A stretch of DNA of 64,000 nt, taken from positions 1 to 64,000 of the forward strand of contig DAISIR010000008.1 of the NCBI GenBank assembly GCA_036821905.1, written 5' to 3'. The DNA is from Brooklawnia sp937867175. Lineage in GTDB: Bacteria; Actinomycetota; Actinomycetes; Propionibacteriales; Propionibacteriaceae. Position numbers and translations under genes: made by a program. Each line of letters begins with the position of its first letter. The first letter of the stretch is position 1. Positions 50,067 to 57,823 of the stretch are shown in pieces. The notes under the pieces are model-generated. The model was not told the DNA's origin. It saw only the letters and a list, made by a program, of their open reading frames with translations, and did no database searches.

Positions 50067-50567
50067 ATGACCCAACCACCCACCGACAACTGGCGACCCC
50101 CGGAGGCTGGTTACCCGCCCCAGTTCGAAGCGCCCAACTTCTCTGCGTCCCACTACGGTCAACCGCAGCCGTACGGTGGCCAGCCCGCCCACCAGAACCC
50201 GAACGGACCTAGCTATCCTGCCCAAGCTGCCGGCACGCCACCGCCCTACGGGCCGCCCCAATACGGCCAAGCCCAGTACGGCCAAGCCCAATACGGGCTA
50301 CCCCAATACGGCGCACTCCAGCCTGCGGTCGCCCGCAAGGAGCCGGGTTTGGCGCTGTTGGTCTCGTTCTTCGTGCCGGGTGTCGGAACCATCATGAACG
50401 GCGAAACCGGCAAGGGCGTCGCTATCTTGGTCGGCTACTTGGTTTGCTGGGCGTTGTCGTGGCTGCTCGTGCCGCTCGTCGGCGTGTTTGGCCTGTGGAT
50501 CTGGGGCATGGTGGACGCCTACCAGGGCGCGCAACGGTACAACATGGCGCATGGCCTGAGGCCCTGA
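50067..50567 (+). CDS. Pro/Gln/Tyr-rich small membrane protein, TM2-like
   Basis: 166 aa. The first 90 residues are low complexity, rich in Pro, Gln, Tyr and Gly, with repeats of YGQAQ/YGLPQ. Then KEPGLALLVSFFVPGVGTIM and GKGVAILVGYLVCWALSWLL form two membrane helices with the pattern seen in TM2-domain proteins, ending WGMVDAYQGAQRYN. Function unknown. AAGGAG lies 6 bases before the ATG and a TAGGCT -10 box lies about 30 bases upstream. Confidence 0.75.
   Translation: MTQPPTDNWRPPEAGYPPQFEAPNFSASHYGQPQPYGGQPAHQNPNGPSYPAQAAGTPPPYGPPQYGQAQYGQAQYGLPQYGALQPAVARKEPGLALLVSFFVPGVGTIMNGETGKGVAILVGYLVCWALSWLLVPLVGVFGLWIWGMVDAYQGAQRYNMAHGLRP
50259..50312 (+). repeat. 15-base tandem repeat inside the TM2-like gene
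   Basis: About 3.5 copies of a 15-base unit close to CAATACGGCCAAGCC, coding for repeated QYGQA/QYGLP pentapeptides. In frame, so copy-number change would lengthen or shorten the cytosolic tail without breaking the protein. Confidence 0.7.
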
Positions 50568-50581
50568 CCACCAACGGCGGC

Positions 50582-51595
50582 TCAGTCCTGCGCCCAGTCG
50601 AACGTGGGCACCAGGGCGGCAAACTCACGCAGCAGCGCGGCGGACGCGTCCATGGCCGTGACCTGGCCCGCACCGACCTTGTCCTCCAGGTCGTGCGCGA
50701 GCGAGCGCATCTTCTTGGTGCCGCGCAGCGAATCCATCAACGCGGCCTCGGTCTGGCTCCACATCCAGCTCACCTGCTGGGACGCCCGGTAGGCGCTCAG
50801 ACCGTACTTCTCCTCCAGGTACGCCCGGTGGTCGAGAACAGCCTGCCAGACCGCTTCGAGACCGATCTTGTGCAGCGCCGAACAGGTGAGCACCGGAACC
50901 CGGCGGTCCAGGGACTGCGACGAGACCAGCTTCATCGCAATGGACAGCTCGCGAGCGGTGACCCGCGCCTCGCCGGCATTGTCGCCGTCAGCCTTGTTGA
51001 CCGCGATCACATGCGCGAGTTCGAGGATGCCCTTCTTGATGCCCTGCAACTGGTCACCGGAACGGGCAAGCATCAAGACCAGGTAGGTGTCGACCATGCC
51101 CTGAACGGCGACCTCGGACTGGCCGACACCGACGGTCTCGACGATCACCACGTCATAGCCGGCGGCCTCGACCAACAACATGGCCTCCCGGGTGGCCCGG
51201 GCCACACCACCAAGGTGCAGCCCGGTCGGCGAGGGCCGGATGAACGCGTCCTCCAACTCAGCCAGCGCCCCCATCCGGGTGCGGTCGCCGAGCACCGAAC
51301 CGCCGGAAACCGAACTGGACGGGTCAACCGCCAGCACGGCCACCCGGTGACCCTTCTCGATCAGCATGACACCCAGCGCGTCGGTGAAGGTGGACTTGCC
51401 GGCGCCCGGGACCCCTGACAGCCCCAGCCTTATCGAATTGCCCGACAACGGGGCCAACTCGCGCAGGAGTTCCCGCGCCAGCGCGCGATGCGCCGGCTTG
51501 CGGGACTCCACGAGGGTGATGGACCGGGCCAGTGCGGCCCGGTCCCCACTCTTGACGCCTTCGATCAGGGCCGGGACGTCGATCGACCTAGGCAT
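50582..51595 (-). CDS. meaB: Methylmalonyl-CoA mutase-associated GTPase
   Basis: 337 aa G3E-family P-loop GTPase. Walker A GVPGAGKSTFTDAL, then VLAVDPSSSVSGGSVLGDRT as the MeaB switch region, VIVETVGVGQSE, and NKADGDN for guanine recognition. MeaB protects methylmalonyl-CoA mutase and gates loading and removal of its B12 cofactor. The ATG overlaps the mutB stop by 8 bases, so it is translationally coupled with its client. Confidence 0.95.
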   Translation of the reverse strand: MPRSIDVPALIEGVKSGDRAALARSITLVESRKPAHRALARELLRELAPLSGNSIRLGLSGVPGAGKSTFTDALGVMLIEKGHRVAVLAVDPSSSVSGGSVLGDRTRMGALAELEDAFIRPSPTGLHLGGVARATREAMLLVEAAGYDVVIVETVGVGQSEVAVQGMVDTYLVLMLARSGDQLQGIKKGILELAHVIAVNKADGDNAGEARVTARELSIAMKLVSSQSLDRRVPVLTCSALHKIGLEAVWQAVLDHRAYLEEKYGLSAYRASQQVSWMWSQTEAALMDSLRGTKKMRSLAHDLEDKVGAGQVTAMDASAALLREFAALVPTFDWAQD

Positions 51596-53780
51596 TGCCC
51601 TCCCGAGCGGCCTTCACCATGCCCTTGAGCAGATCTGTCGCCGCCACTGGGATGTTGGTGCCGGGCGGGTAGATCGCCGCGGCGCCGGCCTGACGCAGTT
51701 CGGCGAAGTCCTGCTCGGGAATGACGCCGCCCACCACGATGGCGATGTCACTGCGTCCCTGCCTGTCGAGTTCGGCGCGCAGCGCGGGCACCAGAGTGAG
51801 GTGGCCGGCAGCCAGCGACGACACGCCGACGACGTGCACGTCACCTTCAATGGCCTGCCGGGCGGCCTCTTCTGGGGTCTGGAAGAGGGGGCCCACGTCG
51901 ACGTCGAAGCCGAGATCGGCGAAGGCGGTCGCGATCACCTTCTGGCCGCGGTCATGGCCGTCCTGGCCCATCTTCGCGATCAGGATGCGCGGACGACGGC
52001 CCTCGATCTCCTCGAACTCGTCGACCAGTGCACGAGTCTCGTCCATGGTCTGCGATGCACCTGCTTCCTTCGAGTAGACACCAGAGATGGTGCGGATCTG
52101 GGCGGTGTAGCGACCGAAGACGGCCTCCAGCGCGTCCGACATCTCACCCACACTGGCACCGGCACGACCGGCGTCGATGCACAACTTCAGCAGGTTGCGG
52201 TCAGGATCGGTCGGGTCGGGGTTGCCGGCCGCCCAGGTGAGCCGCTCCAGCGCCTTGCTACAGGCCTCCGAGTCCCGTTCGGCACGCAACTTGTTCAGCT
52301 TGGCGATCTGCTGTTCGCGAACCTCGCGGTTGTCGACCTTCAACACGTCCAGTTTGTCCTCGGTCTCAAGGACGTACTTGTTGACGCCGATGACCGGCTG
52401 ACGACCGGAGTCGATGCGGGCCTGGGTACGGGCCGCGGCCTCCTCGATGCGCATCTTGGGGATGCCCGCCTCGATGGCCTTGGTCATACCGCCGGCCGCC
52501 TCGACCTCTTGGATCAACTGCCAGCCTTGCCGAGCCAGTTGCTGGGTCAGCTTCTCGACATAGGCCGAACCCGCCCACAGGTCGACAGACCGAGTGGTAC
52601 CAGACTCCTGCTGCAGGAAGAGCTGTGTGTTGCGGGCGATCCGAGCCGAGAAATCCGTCGGCAACGCGATGGCCTCGTCCAGCGCATTGGTGTGCAACGA
52701 CTGGGTGTGCCCCTGGGTCGCAGCCATCGCCTCGACGCAGGTGCGCACCACGTTGTTGTACACGTCCTGGGCGGTCAGCGACCAACCGGAGGTCTGCGAG
52801 TGCGTGCGCAGGCTCATCGACTTCGGGTTCTTCGGGTTGAACTGGCGAACCAGACGCGCCCACAGCATGCGGGCAGCGCGCATCTTCGCCACTTCCATGA
52901 AGAAGTTCATCCCGATCGCCCAGAAGAAACTCAACCGTGGCGCGAACTGGTCGACCTGCAGCCCCACCGCCTCACCGGCGCGGATGTACTCCACCCCATC
53001 GGCCAGCGTGTAGGCCATCTCGATGTCGGCGGTCGCCCCGGCCTCCTGCATGTGGTAGCCGGAGATCGAGATCGAATTGAACTTCGGCATGTTCGCGCTG
53101 GTGAACGCGAAGATGTCTGAGACGATCCGCATGGACGGCGCCGGCGGGTAGATGTAGGTGTTGCGAACCATGAACTCCTTGAGGATGTCGTTCTGGATCG
53201 TGCCGGCGAGTTGCGCGGGCTTGACGCCCTGCTCCTCGGCAGCCACCACATACAGCGCCAAGATCGGCAGCACCGCACCGTTCATCGTCATCGACACGCT
53301 CATCTGATCGAGCGGGATGCCGTCAAACAGCTGACGCATGTCGAGGATCGAGTCGACGGCCACACCGGCCATGCCCACGTCGCCGGCCACCCGTGGGTGG
53401 TCGGAGTCGTAGCCGCGGTGCGTCGCCAGATCGAAGGCGATCGACAGGCCCTTCTGGCCGGCCGCGAGGTTGCGCCGGTAGAAGGCGTTGGAAGCCTCAG
53501 CGGTGGAGAAACCCGCGTACTGGCGGATCGTCCACGGACGTGAGACGTACATCGTCGAGTAAGGTCCGCGCAGGAACGGCGGGATGCCCGGCATCGTGTC
53601 GAGGAAGTCCAGACCCTCGTAGGCGTCGGACCCGTACAGGTGGCCGACCGGAATCTGCTCCGGGGTCAGCCATTCCTCGGGGCCGGCAGCGGCCAGCAGC
53701 TGGTCGAAGGTAGCTTTGGCATCGGCACCGACGGCCGCGTCGCCCAACTCGATCTTGTCGAAGCGAGGTAGCGCGCTCAC
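51588..53780 (-). CDS. mutB: Methylmalonyl-CoA mutase large subunit
   Basis: 730 aa. Converts succinyl-CoA to (R)-methylmalonyl-CoA with adenosylcobalamin, the key step of propionic fermentation. N-terminal TIM barrel for the CoA ester (RPWTIRQYAGFSTAEASNAF; KSMSLRTHSQTSGWSL) and a C-terminal B12 domain with GQDGHDRG, where H609 is the lower cobalt ligand. Length is almost identical to the known Propionibacterium subunit. The GTG start overlaps the mutA stop by four bases. Confidence 0.97.
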   Translation of the reverse strand: MSALPRFDKIELGDAAVGADAKATFDQLLAAAGPEEWLTPEQIPVGHLYGSDAYEGLDFLDTMPGIPPFLRGPYSTMYVSRPWTIRQYAGFSTAEASNAFYRRNLAAGQKGLSIAFDLATHRGYDSDHPRVAGDVGMAGVAVDSILDMRQLFDGIPLDQMSVSMTMNGAVLPILALYVVAAEEQGVKPAQLAGTIQNDILKEFMVRNTYIYPPAPSMRIVSDIFAFTSANMPKFNSISISGYHMQEAGATADIEMAYTLADGVEYIRAGEAVGLQVDQFAPRLSFFWAIGMNFFMEVAKMRAARMLWARLVRQFNPKNPKSMSLRTHSQTSGWSLTAQDVYNNVVRTCVEAMAATQGHTQSLHTNALDEAIALPTDFSARIARNTQLFLQQESGTTRSVDLWAGSAYVEKLTQQLARQGWQLIQEVEAAGGMTKAIEAGIPKMRIEEAAARTQARIDSGRQPVIGVNKYVLETEDKLDVLKVDNREVREQQIAKLNKLRAERDSEACSKALERLTWAAGNPDPTDPDRNLLKLCIDAGRAGASVGEMSDALEAVFGRYTAQIRTISGVYSKEAGASQTMDETRALVDEFEEIEGRRPRILIAKMGQDGHDRGQKVIATAFADLGFDVDVGPLFQTPEEAARQAIEGDVHVVGVSSLAAGHLTLVPALRAELDRQGRSDIAIVVGGVIPEQDFAELRQAGAAAIYPPGTNIPVAATDLLKGMVKAAREGNA

Positions 53781-55681
53781 TTGGTCACCCCCACAGTGTC
53801 AAGGACGCCATTCAGTCCGGCAACGACGTCCATGCCCATGGCGATGGTGCCGTCGATGACGCCGGAACTGTCGACGTCTCCGAGTTCCTTGATGTTGCCG
53901 GCCAGCAGCACCTGCTGCGCCCCGGCCTTCTTGAGCGCGGTGGCCACCTCCAGGCCTTGGACCGCGTAGACCTTGGCTGATGAGCACAGGCAGGCCACCG
54001 GTGTGCCGGATTCCTGCCAAGCCGCCACAATCTGTTCGGTGGAGCCGCCCTCGACCTGCGGGGTCGCCAGACCCGCGATATGGAAGTAGTTGGACGCGAA
54101 GCCCTCGCGTCCACCGAAGTCACGCCGAGTACCCAAGCAGGCCAGGAAGACCTTGGCCTCGGTGCCGGCCGTGGCGTCACGCAACGCCTCGAACGGTTCG
54201 GCGTCGCGCGCCCACTTGAGCCCGGCGTACTGCGGGGCGCTCGGACGCTGGGTGCGGTCGGTGATCGGCGCCTCGCCCGGATTCGGGAACTCCGAGACAC
54301 CGGTGACCGGCAGCTTGCGGGTGGCGAGCAACTTGGCGCGCTTGGCGTTCAGGTCGTCGAGGGTCTCGGCGATCGTCCCGGCAGCCAACGCCGCCACCAT
54401 GCCACCGGCGGCCTCGATCTTGCCGAACTCGGCCCAGGCGGCCTCAGCGATCTGACGGGTCAGTGACTCGATGTACCAGGCGCCACCGGCGGGATCGTTG
54501 ACCCGACCAATGTTGGATTCCTCGGCCAGCACGACCTGGGTGTTGCGAGCCAGCCTGCGGCTGAAGTCGTTCGGCAGCCCCCAAACCGTGTCGAACGGCA
54601 GCACGGTGATCGCCTCGGCGCCGCCGACAGCGGCCGAGAAGGTCGCGATGGTGGCGCGCAGGATGTTGACGTAGGGGTCGTCGCGGGTGATCTCACGCCA
54701 AGAGGTGACCGCGTGCTGGCGGGCGCCACGCTTGGCGGGACTGACCTCGAAAACCTCGCCAACCCGCGCCCAAGCGGTGCGCAACGCGCGCAACCTGGCG
54801 ATGGTGGCGACCTGGTCACAGGCAGCGGTGACGCGGAAGTTGATCGAGTCGAAGGCGTCGTCCACGTTGACACCCTGTTCGACCAGCGCACGCACATACT
54901 CGACCGCGGTCGCGAGTAGCCAGGCGACCTCATGCACATCACCGGCACCGGCGTTGTGGTAGATCGTGCCGTCCACGACGAAAGCGCGGGACTTGCTGTA
55001 GCCGGCCAGCCGCTGCACCCACTGTGAGATGTTCGAAAGGTCGGGCGTGCCGCCATTCAGGGCGGCGGCGCCGATCGGGTCGAGCCCCAGATTCAGGGAG
55101 AGTTCGGCCTTGTCGGCGCCGGATGCCTCGAAGACGGCAAGCAGCGCCTCGGCAGCACCCACCTGGTCGGTGTGGCTGGAGACATCGACCTTGGCCAGAT
55201 CAAGCAGCACCTCTGCCAAGCTGGTGGCAACATCGGACGCAGCGATGGCGTCCGGGTCGACCCGCAGCCAGATACTGTTCGCGCCGCGCTCCAGGTCGGT
55301 GCGGATTGCCTGCCGGGTGACAGCGATGTCAGGGTCTTCGTGCAGCGCACGCACGTCCCAGGCGTCCATGTCGCCGTTGCGGATGGTGGTGCCGCGGGTG
55401 AACGGCACTGCCGCCGGGGCGCCGAGCTCACCGGCGGCGTCCTGCTTGGTGTAGATGGGTTCCACGACCAGGCCGTCAACGGTCCTGGTGCGAAGCCGGT
55501 CGATGGCCTTCTCAGACGTCAGCTGCTTGCCTTCCGGACGTCCCTTGTTCAGCACCTTGGCGACCTCGGCAGCCCACTGCTCATAGCTGGGTGCCTCGAA
55601 ATCACCGGCGAGAACGAGGTTCTCGGGGACTTGGTCCACGACATCCGTTGACGCGCCTGCTGGTGGAGTAGGTGTCGTCAT
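53777..55681 (-). CDS. mutA: Methylmalonyl-CoA mutase small subunit
   Basis: 634 aa, homologous to MutB but lacking the DxHxxG cobalamin motif; the corresponding C-terminal region reads LCSSAKVYAVQGLEVATALK. It forms the heterodimer with MutB and has a structural role. Start ATG 55681 with GGGAGGAG 7 bases upstream; upstream in-frame codons are rejected as not protein-like. First gene of mutA-mutB-meaB, all overlapping. Confidence 0.95.
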   Translation of the reverse strand: MTTPTPPAGASTDVVDQVPENLVLAGDFEAPSYEQWAAEVAKVLNKGRPEGKQLTSEKAIDRLRTRTVDGLVVEPIYTKQDAAGELGAPAAVPFTRGTTIRNGDMDAWDVRALHEDPDIAVTRQAIRTDLERGANSIWLRVDPDAIAASDVATSLAEVLLDLAKVDVSSHTDQVGAAEALLAVFEASGADKAELSLNLGLDPIGAAALNGGTPDLSNISQWVQRLAGYSKSRAFVVDGTIYHNAGAGDVHEVAWLLATAVEYVRALVEQGVNVDDAFDSINFRVTAACDQVATIARLRALRTAWARVGEVFEVSPAKRGARQHAVTSWREITRDDPYVNILRATIATFSAAVGGAEAITVLPFDTVWGLPNDFSRRLARNTQVVLAEESNIGRVNDPAGGAWYIESLTRQIAEAAWAEFGKIEAAGGMVAALAAGTIAETLDDLNAKRAKLLATRKLPVTGVSEFPNPGEAPITDRTQRPSAPQYAGLKWARDAEPFEALRDATAGTEAKVFLACLGTRRDFGGREGFASNYFHIAGLATPQVEGGSTEQIVAAWQESGTPVACLCSSAKVYAVQGLEVATALKKAGAQQVLLAGNIKELGDVDSSGVIDGTIAMGMDVVAGLNGVLDTVGVTK

Positions 55682-55895
55682 CGGTTCACTCCTCCCAGTG
55701 TGAAACGGCTCCTCGCGAAGCCTTTGTGTGCGTTCCGCACGGCCAGCGACCGCGCATTGGCATTTGGTGGTGGGCCCCAGCCCTGACCAGACAACTACTC
55801 GGACTGGGGCGGGGCTGGATGCTCTAGCCACCCAAGCCCTAGCAGCATACCAAGATGGCATCCCGGCAGAGCTGGCGCACTAAGGTTGCCGGCAC
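55682..55895 (-). promoter_or_regulatory. mutA upstream region with structured leader
   Basis: 214 bases between the dehydrogenase stop and mutA. A TATGCT -10-like box (minus strand, around 55845-55850) would give a leader of about 160 nt. GCCCCAG and CTGGGGC can pair across about 23 bases in that leader. A B12 riboswitch was considered because the product needs cobalamin, but the conserved B12 box is not seen. Confidence 0.3.
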
Positions 55896-56804
55896 TCAGT
55901 TCTTCCCTGGTTCACCGGCCTCGATGGTGATGCCGTTGAGCTTGGCCTGGGCCTTGGTCAACGACGCGCAGAACTCACCCCCGAAGCCGAGCGCGCTCGC
56001 AGCGCACAACGCCTCATGGATGCCGTCGCCGACCATCGCCGGGACGGCGAGTTCACCGGCCATCCGGGTGTAGTAGCGGACGTCCTTGCGGGCGTTGTCG
56101 AGTTGGAACCTCAAGGTGTCGAACTTGCCATTCAGCGAGTCCTCCATGATCCTCAGCGTGCCGCCGTTGGCGAAGCCGCCACCGGAAAGCACCTCGGTGA
56201 GCTTGCTGGGATCGACGCCCGACTTCACCGCCACCGCGAAGCCCTCGGCCAGGATCGTCAGCGCGGCCTGGAAGGCGGTGTTGTTGATCAGCTTGATGAT
56301 GTGGCCGGCGCCAAGGCCACCGCAACGGTAGATGTTGTCGGCGAAACACTTGATGATCGGCTCGATCTCGGCATACAAGTCGTCGTCCGCCCCGACCAGC
56401 ACGTTGACGGTGCCGGCCTCGGCCTCGGCCGGGCCACGAGTCAGCGGAATGTCCGCGATGCGGGCGCCCTTCTCGGCAGCCAGCTCAGCCAGCCGCAAAG
56501 TGGTCGACGGCTCGGAGGTGGAGGCGTCCATGATGATCAGGCCGGGTTTCGGATCGGTGAGCAACTCGGTGACGACCTGCTCGACGTCGGCCGCCGAGGT
56601 GACGCAGATCACCACGATGTCGCTGGTGGCGCCGAGTGCGACGTTGTCGACCGCTCGCGTGGCACCTAGTTCGTCGAGTCCTTGCGGAGCCCGTTGCCGC
56701 ATGGTGTAAGCCAGCGGATGCCCGTGCAACAAGATGTTCTTGGCCAGGCCATGGCCCATCAGGCCGGTGGCCCCCACGAAGCCGATCTGCTTGGTGTCGT
56801 TCAC
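55896..56804 (-). CDS. 3-hydroxyisobutyrate dehydrogenase-family NAD(P) oxidoreductase
   Basis: 302 aa beta-hydroxyacid dehydrogenase. N-terminal Rossmann motif IGFVGATGLMGHGLAKNIL, TSEPSTTLRLAELAAEKGAR with the substrate loop, ADIPLTRGPAEAEAGT, and catalytic Lys in GAGHIIKLINN. Related enzymes act on 3-hydroxyisobutyrate, tartronate semialdehyde or succinic semialdehyde; the exact substrate cannot be read here. GTG start with GAGAGGGAAG upstream. It lies upstream of mutA on the same strand and might supply propionyl-type precursors. Confidence 0.82.
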   Translation of the reverse strand: MNDTKQIGFVGATGLMGHGLAKNILLHGHPLAYTMRQRAPQGLDELGATRAVDNVALGATSDIVVICVTSAADVEQVVTELLTDPKPGLIIMDASTSEPSTTLRLAELAAEKGARIADIPLTRGPAEAEAGTVNVLVGADDDLYAEIEPIIKCFADNIYRCGGLGAGHIIKLINNTAFQAALTILAEGFAVAVKSGVDPSKLTEVLSGGGFANGGTLRIMEDSLNGKFDTLRFQLDNARKDVRYYTRMAGELAVPAMVGDGIHEALCAASALGFGGEFCASLTKAQAKLNGITIEAGEPGKN

Positions 56805-56892
56805 GTCTTCCCTCTCATGTCATGACGGCTGTCAACCGCCTTCATCCTGCCAGTCGCGTCCCACACCTCCATGCCGAGCCTGCGGCCAGACA

Positions 56893-56898
56893 TAGGAT
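56893..56898 (+). promoter_or_regulatory. -10 box of the patatin gene
   Basis: TAGGAT, 6 bases before the ATG at 56905; no Shine-Dalgarno. Leaderless start. Confidence 0.5.
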
Positions 56899-56904
56899 GT
56901 GCCC

Positions 56905-57813
56905 ATGCCCCCCACCAGACCAGACCTCACGCTGTCCAGCAATGTGCACGACACCGCCTTGATCTTCGAGGGTGGCGGGATGCGGGTCAGCTACACCGCG
57001 GCGGTCGTAGTGGCACTGCTCGACGCGGGCGTCCACTTCGACTGGGTCGCCGGGATCTCGGCCGGCTCGTCCAACACCGCCAACTACCTGGCCCGGGATC
57101 AGCGACGCGCCCGCCGATCGTTCGTCGAGTTCGCCACCGACCCCCAGTTCGGCGACCTCCGCACCTTCATCAAGGGCCAAGGGTTGTTCAACTCCGAGTA
57201 CATCTACCGGGTCTCCGGACGACCCGGCCAGGCGCTGCCCTACGATTTCGCAACCTACCAGGCGAACCCGGCCCGGATGCGTCTGGGCGTCTTCGAGGCC
57301 GACACCGGGCGCGCCTTCTACTGGACCCGGGCCGACATCGAAACCCCGGACGACCTGATGGCGCGCGTCCAGTCGTCGTCCACGCTGCCGTTCTTCATGC
57401 CGCCCGTGCACATCGACGACCACGTCTATGCCGATGGCGCTTTGGGCCCCAGCGGCGGCATCGCCTTGGACGCCGCGAGGGCCGATGGCTTCACCAAGTT
57501 CCTGGTGGTGCTGACGCGTCCCCGCGACTACGTCAAGGCGCCCCTGCGCATCAGTCGGCCGATGCGGCAGTACTTCCGCAAGTATCCGACGATCCTGGAC
57601 GCGCTGGCCGACCGGGCGTCCAACTACAACCGGACGCGTGCCGAACTGCTGGAACTTGAGCGTAACGGGGACGCGATGGTCTTCTTCCCCGAGGGCTTCA
57701 CCGTCAGCCAAGGCGAACGCAAACTCAGCAGGCTGGAACGCAGCTTCAACGACGGCGCCGCCCAAGTGGCCCGAGAGCTGCCCGGCTGGCTGGAATGGCT
57801 GGGGCTGGCCTGA
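56905..57813 (+). CDS. Patatin-like phospholipase
   Basis: 302 aa. Ser/Asp dyad lipid acyl hydrolase: oxyanion loop FEGGGMRVSYTAAV, nucleophile GISAGSSNTA (GxSxG) and the Asp in ADGALGPS replacing the usual DGG/A. The group is close to YjjU-type cytosolic patatins. It probably releases fatty acids from phospholipids or acyl esters. Starts from its own leaderless promoter and converges with the GH2 gene, 10 bases apart. Confidence 0.85.
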   Translation: MPPTRPDLTLSSNVHDTALIFEGGGMRVSYTAAVVVALLDAGVHFDWVAGISAGSSNTANYLARDQRRARRSFVEFATDPQFGDLRTFIKGQGLFNSEYIYRVSGRPGQALPYDFATYQANPARMRLGVFEADTGRAFYWTRADIETPDDLMARVQSSSTLPFFMPPVHIDDHVYADGALGPSGGIALDAARADGFTKFLVVLTRPRDYVKAPLRISRPMRQYFRKYPTILDALADRASNYNRTRAELLELERNGDAMVFFPEGFTVSQGERKLSRLERSFNDGAAQVARELPGWLEWLGLA

Positions 57814-57823
57814 TCTCGGTTCC

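Noticed and set aside
55682..55895. Cobalamin riboswitch before mutA
   Set aside because: The conserved B12 box and core helices are not seen, only a simple long-range pairing.
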